From Cyclobacteriaceae bacterium (GTDB lineage: Bacteria; Bacteroidota; Bacteroidia; Cytophagales; Cyclobacteriaceae): a stretch of DNA of 64,000 nucleotides. The position numbers and the translations under genes are program-made. The DNA lies in assembly GCA_028278225.1 (NCBI GenBank), contig JANQEU010000079.1:186001-250000 (forward strand), given 5' to 3'. Each line of letters opens with the position of its first letter. The stretch's first letter is position 1. Positions 25,871 to 34,967 of this stretch are shown here, in pieces. Below the pieces are notes generated by a model. It did no database searches. It was given only the letters and a program-made list of their open reading frames with translations, and had not been told where the DNA came from.

Positions 25871-28800
25871 CTATGGCTTGATTTCAGGTTTTTTTGGAAC
25901 GTTGAAAATAAATTTTGCTCCCTTGCCAATAGATCCTTCAGCAGTTATTTCTCCATCATGCTTGTTGATTATTCTCTTCACTATCCCAAGCCCGACACCG
26001 GTTCCCTCAAACTCATCTTCCCGATGTAATCTTTGAAAGACTTCAAAAACTTTATTAGCATAATCGGGATTAAACCCGGCACCATTATCTTTAATTGTAT
26101 AGGTGCATTGCGTTTTTGTTTCGCGGCCTGTGATACTTATTCTGATGGTTTCTTTTTTGGATGAAAACTTGAATGCATTTGCGATCAGGTTTGTCCATAA
26201 TTGATTGAACATGGTCTGATCACCGTAACCATCCGGGAGCGGTTGAACGGTAATCTTCATTTCATTTTTATATTTAGTCTTTTGTTCTTCAATGATGTCC
26301 TGCACCATCTGATATACATTAAACTGACTCTTGACAATTTCCGACCTGGATATCCGGGAAAAGATCAGAATATCATTGATCAACGAATCCATTTTTGTGG
26401 CATTGCTGGCTATAAAATCAAGCCAGACCTGTGCCTGATCATCCAGTTTGCCTGTATACTTGTCCACAATCAACCGTGAGAATCCCTGAAGGGCACGTAG
26501 CGGTGCACGGAGGTCATGTGAAACGGAGTAACTGAAGCTTTCAAGCTCTTCATTTGCAATTTCCAATGCTTTCTTTTGTTCGAGCAATTTTTCCTGCTGC
26601 TCTTTTTGTTTGGTAATGTCAAACCGAATGGAAACATATTTCTCAATAACTCCGTTGGCATCCCGGAATGGCACAATGGTCGTGTCTACCCAATAGTAAC
26701 CACTACCCTTTTTTTTATTCAGAACTTCTCCTTTCCATATCTTTCCCAGTGAAATGGTCTTCCACATGGCTGTAAACAGGCTATCCGGCTGCATACCGGA
26801 TTTTAGAATCCTGTGATTCCGACCTATCAGTTCTTTCCTGGCGTATCCGGATATCCTGCAGAAGTTGTCATTCACCGCAGTAATCCCGCCTTCAAGATCA
26901 GTTTCAGATACAATGGCACTCTCGTTCATGGCCATGATCTGCTGTTTTATTTCCTCCTGATGTTTTATCAGATCCGTAATATCTTCGGTTATCCCTAATA
27001 AATACTGGTCGGTACCGATCTGTACCGGTACTTTCTTGGTGCGCACCAAACGGGTACCTTTTACTGCTGACTCGATCGCTTCTTTTTCTATTGTTTTCGT
27101 CCTGTTGGTCCCTAATACTTTCCTATCCTCCTTCACATGCCGGTCTGCACTCTCCTTAGGCAAAAGGTCGTAATCACTCCGGCCGATTACATTCTTTCTT
27201 TGCAATCCCATCAATTCTTCACCTGCTTTGTTGAAAGCCACATATGACAGGTCGGAGGATTCTTTCATAAACACCATGTTAGGAATATTTTCGAATATGG
27301 CATTGAAAAACGTTTCACTTTCCCTTAGGGACATTTCGGTGTTTTTCAAGTCGGTAATATCCCAGTTCACACCCAAAAGGTGTGAAGGTTTATTTTTACT
27401 AAGGACCACTTTAGCCAATGCCCGGATATATTTGATCTTTCCCTTAGGAGTTATGATCCTGAATTCAGTGTCAAAATCTTTTCTACTTTTTATCGTTTGT
27501 CCCAGTTTTTCAACGGCAGGCCCTAAGTCATCCGGATGAACTAACTGCGACCACATGTCATATTTGCCACTGACATTTTTCTTTCTCACACCATAGAGCT
27601 TGTACATTTGATCATCCCAAACAAGTTCGTTTGACGAGAGGTCCAGTTCCCACATACCAATTCCCCCAACCTTTTGGGCCAATTCCAGTTTATTGGCATA
27701 TTCCTGCAACTCCAGTGTACGCTCCGTTACCTTTTTTTCCAGGTTTTGATAGAGTTGCTGGATCTCCTCTTCAGCTATCTTCCGGCTAATGAATGAGCCG
27801 ATTTGCGTACCAACGAATACAAGTAATTCGAGGTCTCTTTCGGTATACACAGTATCCGCAGACCAGGATTTCAGTGTAAGGGCACCTATTGGTCTGTCAT
27901 CCTTTTCCAGGGGCACTCCCACCCACGATTCGGGTGTTTTTCCATAAGCTGCCAGCTTTTGCTTTTTCCTGAATCGACGCAGATCTGCACCGTTCAGTAA
28001 CAATCCTTTGTTTGTCCTGATCACATAATCTGTAAGTCCGTTCCCATTCACCCGGGCAGGAGGTAATTTTTTAATTCTTTTACCATTTCTTAAGACATAT
28101 TTGAAGGACAACTCTTTCATCTTTTTATCATACATGGTGATAAAAAGACTGTTGACAGAAATTACTTTGTTCACCTGCTCAGAAACCTTGTCAAAAAAAG
28201 TAGTGAGGTCCAGGTCTTTGTTTAATTCCTGTGTTATGGCGTTGATCAACTCATCCCGTTGCTGGATTTTCTTTCTTTCGGTTACATCCCTTGTTGAGGT
28301 CAAAATATGTTTTACGACCCCGTTTTCGTCCATTATGGGTTCGGAAATGGTTTCGAACCACAGGTAATTTCCATTCTTATGCCTGTAGCGATATGTTACT
28401 TGAGCATTTTTGTAACTTCCTTTCCGGATCATTCTATTATTTTCTTCTTTTACCCTTTCCAGGTCCTCAGGATGAAAGAAGTCGGAAGGGTCTTTTCCGA
28501 TCATCTCTTCATGGTCATACCCGGTGATATACCGGATCGAGGGAGTGACCTCCAGGTACTTTCCGTCAGGATCATGCAGGCAAAGCAGATCTTTGGTATT
28601 CTCCAGGATATATCTAAGGCGTTGTTCATTCTCAGTCAATGCTACCTGTGCCAGATAACCACTATACGCATTGGCAATGATACCCGATGTCGTTTTCACA
28701 AGATCTGCCTCTGTCTGTAACCAGGTACGACGGTATTCGGTAGTTTTCAGACCAAGAAATCCAAATAATGATTTATCTGTTGAGATGGGAAACAAGACGA

Positions 28801-31717
28801 TAGATTTTGTGTCCCCGGTGATGAGTTTCTCTTTAATAAGGCTGGTTAATTCCGATGTAATGTCATTGTTGATGATTACGTCCTGGCCGGATATACTTAG
28901 TAAAGCCGGAACCTCCTCCGCAGTAATAATCGCTGGTTCACTTTCATCGCGCTCACCATTTTTAGTCCAATTATATTTTTTCTCCAGGAATACGTCATCA
29001 CCATCAAATTCGTAAATGAAACTATTTTCCACATTTGTCACCTCTCCCAGTACATTTAATGCATCGTTCATTTTGCTTTCAAAGGATCCGGGGTTATTGA
29101 AACCGAGGGCTATTTTGCCAAGGGCTTCATGAAAAATTAAATTATTTTCCAGTTCCAACTCCAGCAGCTTTTCGTCGGTTATATCTTGGTTAATCCCGAT
29201 TGCTGAAATCGGTTTTCCAAGATTATCTACCGAGACTCTCCCGGTTCCCTTGATGAACCTGATGTTTCCATCGTTATCAATAATCCGGTATGAGCTCGTA
29301 AAATGACCTTTAGGAAGTTTTTTGAATCGCTCAATTACATCGACATCTTCCGGATGAAGAAGTTTTCTCATTTCATCATCCTCTATTTTCTGGGGCTCAT
29401 CAAAACCGTAGAACCTGGCACTTCGCAGGTCCCAGGTACTGATGCCATTGATAAAATCATAATGAAAAACTCCCGCATCGGCTGCTTCCAAAGAGGTTTT
29501 TAACTGTTGATTCAGTTCATTTATCATCCTTTCCCTGACTTCCCTGTCTGTGACATCCTGAACAACAACCATTATCCTGGCCGGAATATTTCCTTCCTGA
29601 ATCACTTCAATGCTTGTGTGTAGAATGCATTCCGTATTTTGATTTGTTCGAACCCTTAAATTGACAGCCTGAGGTTCGTTCTTATCAAAAGCTTTTTCGG
29701 TGGTATCGGAAAATAGTTGTCTGTCTTCCTCCAGGATATGGCCCAAAAAACCCTCATAGGAAATTTCAGTGTTTCCCCGGTGGTATCCCATAATCCGAAA
29801 AAATTCGTCGGAGGCCACTCCTCTTTTCTCAAGCAAGTCCCATTCCCAGTGTCCTACATGAGCCATTCGTTGAGACTGGTCCAGCATCTGCATACTCTCA
29901 ACAAGTGATATTTGAGTTTTCTTGAAGTCAGTAATATCCTGTAAGATCCCGAAAACAGATACCGGCTTGCCGTCCTTATCAAGATTCACTGTTCCCTTGC
30001 TCACAACATATTTTTCCTTTCCACCTTTTACAACCAGCCGGTGATCAATCGCATAGGGTTCGGAAGTCTCTATAGCTTTGCCAATCAAGCTATCTACCTC
30101 AACCTGTTCAGCCGGATGGACCAATTGGAGATAAGATTCATAGGAAGCATTATATTCCCCGGGATCGACCTCAAATATTGTATATAATTGATCGGACCAG
30201 GTAACCTTGTTATTCACCAGGTCCCAATTCCAATTTCCGAGATTAGCTGTTTTCTGAGCTTCTCTCAAGCTGGCATTTGATTGTACCAGTTCTGCCGCAT
30301 AAAGGTGTTTGTCACGGGCGGTGTTAACCCACTGACCAACCGAGGTCAGAAAATCAATGTCAACCTGCTTGAATTCATCAACTTCCCTGGATGAGCCGAA
30401 ATAGAGCGCACCAATTTTTTTACCCTTTGTTTTAACGGGTACTCCGATAAAGGATTTGGCATTTTTACGGTAATTGCATTTAAGGTTTTTTCTTTTTGAT
30501 TTTTTGACTGAGGGCACGGTGACCAGTTTTCCCTTAGTAAATACTAACTCACAGAACGAATTCTTAAGGTCAAACTTTAACTGAGCTCTGGTATCCGGCC
30601 CGGATGGATAGCCATAAAGGATCGTATATTTGGCATTCCCTACTTTTGCCAGCATCCCTCCTTCCATACCCAGCTGTCCTGTTGTGAGCTCCAGGACCTC
30701 CATCATTTGTTCCTCAAAAGGTTTATCGCTGGCTGTAATATTGTGGAGCTTTTCTGTTCGTTCCTTGTAGAGTTTCAGGTCTTGTTCATTTTGTTTCCTT
30801 TGGGTGATATCATGCTGGATACCCACAAAATTTATTAATTCACCGGATTCGTTAAATACCGGGCTGACAGTGAGCCGATTCCAGAAAGGGGTACCATCTT
30901 TTTTGTAATTTAAAATTTCACCCTTAAAGGGTTTCAGTGCTTTTATACTTTGTCTAATGGCTTTTCGGGTGCTATTATTTGTATCTTTTCCCTGCAGAAA
31001 CCTGCAGTTCCTGCCCAGGGCATCTTCCTTAGAATATCCGGTGATTTCAGAAAACTTTTTATTGGTATATATGACCGGGTTATCTGGTTGTTTGGGATCT
31101 GTGATCAATATCCCTTCACTGGCTGATTCAAAGGCCCTGGACATTACGATCCGGTAGGCTTCCATTGATTTTCGCTCGGTAATATCCTGCACCGTTCCAA
31201 GTGACCACATGGGATTGCCTTTGCTGTCATATGTAGTTTTACCACTTTCATGGACCCACTTTATTTCGCCGTTTTTCAACAGGATCCTGTGATCTATGTC
31301 GTATTGGGTTTTATTCTCGACTGAAGAGGTATACGCCTCCTGGACAAGCTTCCGGTCATCGGGGTGGACAGCATCTAAAAATGCTTCAAGACTGGCTCCA
31401 AATTCATCAGGGTCAATTCCGAAAATCTCATATATCATGTCGCTCCAAAGCAGAATGTTGTTTCTCAGGTCAAGCCTCCAGTGACCTATTTTCCCAATCT
31501 CCTGCGCTTCCTTCAACATTTTTTCGCTTTTCTCAACCTCAGCCCGGGATACTACCGTATCTTCCCATTCTTCGGCCAGCATATTAAGACCATGCGCCAA
31601 TACATCCATATTGCCGCCATCATTGAACACGCTGGCCTTTTTGTCAAACTTCAGAGAAGCAATTGAGGAAATGGTGTCCACCAATTCCTGTAACCTTTGA
31701 TTTTCTTTTCTGTCCAT
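25871..31717 (-). CDS. Giant soluble histidine kinase: nine PAS (one LOV), three GAF, HisKA, HATPase
   Basis: A 1,948-residue sensor kinase without signal peptide or membrane helices, so probably cytoplasmic. Domain order by residue: PAS 66-180; LOV-type PAS 188-305; GAF 320-475; PAS 480-597; PAS 605-725; PAS 735-848; GAF 855-1020; PAS 1025-1147; GAF 1150-1312; coiled coil 1312-1345; PAS 1345-1456; PAS 1463-1582; PAS 1587-1703; HisKA 1722-1790 with His1734 in SVSHDLRAPLRA; HATPase 1835-1942 with IKDNGAGF and GTGVGLGIV. The LOV domain has the flavin-adduct motif GRNCRFLQG with Cys238, so blue-light sensing is likely. The last PAS (GRNHRILKSGMQP) is of the aerotaxis-receptor type. It is followed by a stand-alone REC gene. 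There is no fused receiver, so output must pass to separate regulators. Confidence 0.93.
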   Translation of the reverse strand: MDRKENQRLQELVDTISSIASLKFDKKASVFNDGGNMDVLAHGLNMLAEEWEDTVVSRAEVEKSEKMLKEAQEIGKIGHWRLDLRNNILLWSDMIYEIFGIDPDEFGASLEAFLDAVHPDDRKLVQEAYTSSVENKTQYDIDHRILLKNGEIKWVHESGKTTYDSKGNPMWSLGTVQDITERKSMEAYRIVMSRAFESASEGILITDPKQPDNPVIYTNKKFSEITGYSKEDALGRNCRFLQGKDTNNSTRKAIRQSIKALKPFKGEILNYKKDGTPFWNRLTVSPVFNESGELINFVGIQHDITQRKQNEQDLKLYKERTEKLHNITASDKPFEEQMMEVLELTTGQLGMEGGMLAKVGNAKYTILYGYPSGPDTRAQLKFDLKNSFCELVFTKGKLVTVPSVKKSKRKNLKCNYRKNAKSFIGVPVKTKGKKIGALYFGSSREVDEFKQVDIDFLTSVGQWVNTARDKHLYAAELVQSNASLREAQKTANLGNWNWDLVNNKVTWSDQLYTIFEVDPGEYNASYESYLQLVHPAEQVEVDSLIGKAIETSEPYAIDHRLVVKGGKEKYVVSKGTVNLDKDGKPVSVFGILQDITDFKKTQISLVESMQMLDQSQRMAHVGHWEWDLLEKRGVASDEFFRIMGYHRGNTEISYEGFLGHILEEDRQLFSDTTEKAFDKNEPQAVNLRVRTNQNTECILHTSIEVIQEGNIPARIMVVVQDVTDREVRERMINELNQQLKTSLEAADAGVFHYDFINGISTWDLRSARFYGFDEPQKIEDDEMRKLLHPEDVDVIERFKKLPKGHFTSSYRIIDNDGNIRFIKGTGRVSVDNLGKPISAIGINQDITDEKLLELELENNLIFHEALGKIALGFNNPGSFESKMNDALNVLGEVTNVENSFIYEFDGDDVFLEKKYNWTKNGERDESEPAIITAEEVPALLSISGQDVIINNDITSELTSLIKEKLITGDTKSIVLFPISTDKSLFGFLGLKTTEYRRTWLQTEADLVKTTSGIIANAYSGYLAQVALTENEQRLRYILENTKDLLCLHDPDGKYLEVTPSIRYITGYDHEEMIGKDPSDFFHPEDLERVKEENNRMIRKGSYKNAQVTYRYRHKNGNYLWFETISEPIMDENGVVKHILTSTRDVTERKKIQQRDELINAITQELNKDLDLTTFFDKVSEQVNKVISVNSLFITMYDKKMKELSFKYVLRNGKRIKKLPPARVNGNGLTDYVIRTNKGLLLNGADLRRFRKKQKLAAYGKTPESWVGVPLEKDDRPIGALTLKSWSADTVYTERDLELLVFVGTQIGSFISRKIAEEEIQQLYQNLEKKVTERTLELQEYANKLELAQKVGGIGMWELDLSSNELVWDDQMYKLYGVRKKNVSGKYDMWSQLVHPDDLGPAVEKLGQTIKSRKDFDTEFRIITPKGKIKYIRALAKVVLSKNKPSHLLGVNWDITDLKNTEMSLRESETFFNAIFENIPNMVFMKESSDLSYVAFNKAGEELMGLQRKNVIGRSDYDLLPKESADRHVKEDRKVLGTNRTKTIEKEAIESAVKGTRLVRTKKVPVQIGTDQYLLGITEDITDLIKHQEEIKQQIMAMNESAIVSETDLEGGITAVNDNFCRISGYARKELIGRNHRILKSGMQPDSLFTAMWKTISLGKIWKGEVLNKKKGSGYYWVDTTIVPFRDANGVIEKYVSIRFDITKQKEQQEKLLEQKKALEIANEELESFSYSVSHDLRAPLRALQGFSRLIVDKYTGKLDDQAQVWLDFIASNATKMDSLINDILIFSRISRSEIVKSQFNVYQMVQDIIEEQKTKYKNEMKITVQPLPDGYGDQTMFNQLWTNLIANAFKFSSKKETIRISITGRETKTQCTYTIKDNGAGFNPDYANKVFEVFQRLHREDEFEGTGVGLGIVKRIINKHDGEITAEGSIGKGAKFIFNVPKKPEIKP

Positions 31718-31936
31718 TTTATTTATCCTGTAAAATAATGTTGTGTACTTGTGCCGGTGACCTTTCTATGGAAAAACCCAATATAAACTTGATTGGCAAC
31801 TGTATGCAGGTAAAATACAGTTATTTTCAACCAAATATTTTCAAAACATCTTTTTGCTCCGGATGGACTGAACTGTCTTAATGTAATTTGGCAATAATAA
31901 ACGTGAATGTCAATAATTTTCTCTCAAACGGTTCGA

Positions 31937-32362
31937 CTAGTCAGAATGCAATCTACCGTCATGCCTCAGAAGCCAGTTTTTCGCCTGATCCTGATCCTCA
32001 AATAATTTAATTGGAAATTGTGGTTGGTCGACATGGATCATGAAATTCACCACCAGTCTGGACATTGAGTCATTGGACACTACGGCTAAGGCTTTTATAT
32101 TTTCGTTACCCCATTTCACCAGAAACTTTCTTGCATTTGACGACATCATGGGTAATGCCGTAGGATCGTGTAACAGGAGGATTGGGCTACCTCCTGATAT
32201 CTCTTTTAGCCTGGTGCTTAGCGATACCACATTTTCATATGTATTTTCACCTTGCAGCTCCGGAAGGCTGATCCCATAGGTTCGGATAATGCTGTCCCTT
32301 CCAGGCACTATTCTATAAGACGGCAGTGCAGCAGTTTTTGACTGGTTGATGCTATATTCCAT
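31937..32362 (-). CDS. STAS/SpoIIAA-like small protein (DUF7793-type)
   Basis: A 141-residue protein with the pattern of SpoIIAA-like STAS proteins found in Bacteroidota: an N-terminal beta region, LLLHDPTALPMMSSNARKFL, the strand IKALAVVSNDSMSRLVVNFMI, and a C-terminal KLFEDQDQAKNWLLRH. Proteins of this type often end in a short helix with a Trp-Leu pair, as here. No kinase or phosphatase for a partner-switch pair is seen in the window. It lies between two kinase/REC gene pairs and probably belongs to the same signalling network, together with the SiaC-like proteins of related fold. Confidence 0.6.
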   Translation of the reverse strand: MEYSINQSKTAALPSYRIVPGRDSIIRTYGISLPELQGENTYENVVSLSTRLKEISGGSPILLLHDPTALPMMSSNARKFLVKWGNENIKALAVVSNDSMSRLVVNFMIHVDQPQFPIKLFEDQDQAKNWLLRHDGRLHSD

Positions 32363-32565
32363 GGCAGGTAACTATATAACACAATAAGACTATTAACAGT
32401 TCTTATTGCACATCAATTAGGATTTGATGTATCCGCTAAATCACGTTGACGATTGCCATGGTTCTTCATCCAATGTGACCGGAGAACAGGACCAGGTGAG
32501 CTGTATGTCAAGCAACGAAACGGATAGATTTTTTCAGGGATCTGGTATAAAAGATCCGATCCTGG

Positions 32566-33021
32566 TCAGATATCCAGTTTGGGAGGTTCATTGATCAGCA
32601 GCCAGTAGTAGCCAAGGTTCTTAACTGTAGCAGTGAATTTTTCAAAATCAACAGGTTTCACAATATAACTGTTGACTCCCAGGCCATACGCATCCATAAT
32701 ATCCTTTTCCTCCCTTGAGGTAGTCAAAACAACTACCAGCAATGATTTTAACTTGGGATCGGCTCTGATCTTTCTCAAAACCTCTATACCGTCAACTTTG
32801 GGAAGTTTAAGATCCAGTAGGATGAGCTTCGGTTGGTTTGAAATCGATCTTGCTTCATATTGTCCGCGAGCAAAAACAAAATCAAGTGCTTCCTGGCCGT
32901 CTTTGACCCAAACCAGACTGTTAGCAAGATTATTTTGTTTGAGTGCCATCATGGCAAGTTCAGCATCTTCAGGACGGTCTTCGACCAGTAATATTTCAAC
33001 ACTATTAGCCTTCATTTCCAT
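32566..33021 (-). CDS. Single-domain response regulator (Rcp1/CheY-like)
   Basis: A 151-residue REC-only protein. It has the acidic pair in LLVEDRPED, phospho-acceptor Asp70 in [22 protein letters not shown] and the conserved Lys in YIVKPVDF. It follows the kinase gene at 33037-34200 by 15 bp on the same strand, so the two are a co-expressed kinase/receiver pair. It closely resembles the REC protein at 25264-25689, which suggests duplication of the kinase/REC unit. Confidence 0.9.
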   Translation of the reverse strand: MEMKANSVEILLVEDRPEDAELAMMALKQNNLANSLVWVKDGQEALDFVFARGQYEARSISNQPKLILLDLKLPKVDGIEVLRKIRADPKLKSLLVVVLTTSREEKDIMDAYGLGVNSYIVKPVDFEKFTATVKNLGYYWLLINEPPKLDI

Positions 33022-33036
33022 ATTAATTTCAAAATT

Positions 33037-34200
33037 TTAAACGGGTACGGAGAAAGAAAAAACGGCTCCTTCATCCGGTTTGGAATTAGCCCATATTTCT
33101 CCTCCATGCCTGTGTACAATCCGGGACACGATGGCCAAACCAATCCCTGTCCCTTTAAACTGCTTTTCCGAATGCAGTCGTTGAAAAACTTCAAATAGTT
33201 TGTCCTTGTAGGCCTCATCAAATCCTACTCCATTGTCCTTAATCGTATATATGATAAACTTATTCTTTTCCTTCGCATTGATTTCAATCTCAATAGTCCG
33301 GTTACCTGAAGAATACTTGAATGCATTGGAGATCAGGTTTCGCCATACTTGTTTTATTAATACCTCATCTCCCATTACCGGAGGCAAAACCCCTACGTTT
33401 AGTTCTACCTCATGGTTTTGGTAATGTCTTATTTCGTCATTAAGAACTTCATCCACCAGCGTTCCCATATCAACTTCCTCTTTTTTAATTTCATGTCTCC
33501 CTACACGGGAAAAAGCCAGGATATCCTGTATCAGTTTGTCCATCTCAAGGGTGTTGTCCCGGATGAATGTGAGCCACCTCAAACCGGTTTCATCAAATTT
33601 TTCCCTGTAATTTTCAAACAGCGCTTTGGAAAACCCATCCATTGCCCGCAATGGCGCTCTCAAATCGTGTGATACGGAGTAGCTAAACGCCTCCAGTTCT
33701 TTGTTAGCGGCTTCCAGTTCTGCCGTGCGCTGCGCCACCAGCTTCTCCAGATTTTCACGGTGTATCCTCAGTTCTTTCTCAACTTTCTTTCGGGCAGTGT
33801 TATCGATAAAAGTACCTATGAACTGCCGGACTTTTCCCTCATCATCCCGTTCGAATGCTGTGTCCCACGATAAAAGCCATATCCATTGACCCCAGGCGGT
33901 TTTGAACCGATATTCCAGGTCAAAAACACTATCATCATCCGCGGTAACAACATCCTGCATATGTTGTGAGACCTTTTCCTGGTCGTCCGGATGAAATAAA
34001 GCAAAAAACTCATCCGCACCCATATTATTGATCTCTTCCAGGGTGTAACCGGTCAAATTGGTATACTGGGAATTGATGTAGACATTTGATCCTTTGACGA
34101 TGTCATAGACATATATGCCATTAATGGATGATTCAAGTACTTTTTGAAAGAAAGCATCACTACTCAACAGCACTTCTTTAGCCTGATTGGGATTGTTCAT
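33037..34200 (-). CDS. PAS-HisKA-HATPase sensor histidine kinase
   Basis: A 387-residue soluble kinase. One PAS/PAC domain (about 13-140: IYVYDIVKGSNVYINSQYTNLTGY) is followed by a coiled coil (140-170), HisKA with His178 in SVSHDLRAPLRAMDGF, and HATPase_c (N-box about 275, IKDNGVGFDEAY, GTGIGLAIVSRIV). The kinase core is very similar to that of the 1,948-residue kinase, including the SYSVSHDLRAPLRA segment. This supports a common origin with loss or gain of sensor domains. It forms an operon with the REC protein downstream. Confidence 0.92.
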   Translation of the reverse strand: MNNPNQAKEVLLSSDAFFQKVLESSINGIYVYDIVKGSNVYINSQYTNLTGYTLEEINNMGADEFFALFHPDDQEKVSQHMQDVVTADDDSVFDLEYRFKTAWGQWIWLLSWDTAFERDDEGKVRQFIGTFIDNTARKKVEKELRIHRENLEKLVAQRTAELEAANKELEAFSYSVSHDLRAPLRAMDGFSKALFENYREKFDETGLRWLTFIRDNTLEMDKLIQDILAFSRVGRHEIKKEEVDMGTLVDEVLNDEIRHYQNHEVELNVGVLPPVMGDEVLIKQVWRNLISNAFKYSSGNRTIEIEINAKEKNKFIIYTIKDNGVGFDEAYKDKLFEVFQRLHSEKQFKGTGIGLAIVSRIVHRHGGEIWANSKPDEGAVFSFSVPV

Positions 34201-34328
34201 AATATTAAGGTTGCAATTACATCAAAACTTACTCCTATCGCTTCAAGGGCCTGAATTAATTTTCAGAATCCCTGAATACCACAAACACGAGGGATTCAAC
34301 AAGACAAACGCAAACTTTGGAGAGGTGC

Positions 34329-34967
34329 TTAAATTATGTTTTTCTCCACAGCATACATTACGAGACCTGCTACATTTTTGCATCCTGTTTTTTCCAGCAA
34401 ATTCCTTTTGTGCGTTTCGACAGTCCGGATACTGATAAAAAGTTTGTCAGCGATCTCCTGATTGCTGTATTCATTGGCAATGAGTACCAAAACTTCTTTT
34501 TCACGCTCGCTTAGCCGGACCTCATAAGTGAGACGTTGTTTGCTTTTGCGTTTGGCAATGGTGTTGATCAATGAATCATACACTTCCTTTGAATAATAAT
34601 CCTCACCATCAAGTATTTTGTTCAGCGCGGAAAAAAGCTCATCCTTACTTGCATTTTTCAATATATATCCGTTTGCTCCGAGCTCGATCATCCTCTTGAT
34701 TTGAGAGGTATCATTGAACATTGTAAGTACCAGGGCCTTTTGTTCGGGATACTGGGACTTCACGCTCTTCATCAGTTCAATACCGTCCATTTTTGGCATA
34801 TTGATGTCCGTCAGGACAACATCGTATTGATTTTCTTTTAACAGTTCAAGCGCTTCAATACCGTTTTCCGCTTCGTCCTTCACCTGAAACTGATCACTTT
34901 CGTTAAAGTATGTTTTTATTGCATCGCGGATCATCTCATGATCATCGACGAGTAAAATATTATTCAT
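34329..34967 (-). CDS. LuxR/NarL-type response regulator with standard HTH
   Basis: A 212-residue regulator. The REC domain has VDDHE at residues 7-11, Asp54 in VLTDINMPKMDG and ILKNAS. The LuxR-type helix-turn-helix (about 145-210) carries LSEREKEVLVLIANEYSNQEIADKLF and the typical recognition helix ISIRTVETHKRNLLEKTG. Its ATG overlaps the end of the histidine kinase gene by 8 bp, so the kinase at 34960-36696 is its cognate partner. It is paralogous to 23405-24049 along its whole length, including the tail GLVMYAVEKN. Confidence 0.92.
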   Translation of the reverse strand: MNNILLVDDHEMIRDAIKTYFNESDQFQVKDEAENGIEALELLKENQYDVVLTDINMPKMDGIELMKSVKSQYPEQKALVLTMFNDTSQIKRMIELGANGYILKNASKDELFSALNKILDGEDYYSKEVYDSLINTIAKRKSKQRLTYEVRLSEREKEVLVLIANEYSNQEIADKLFISIRTVETHKRNLLEKTGCKNVAGLVMYAVEKNII

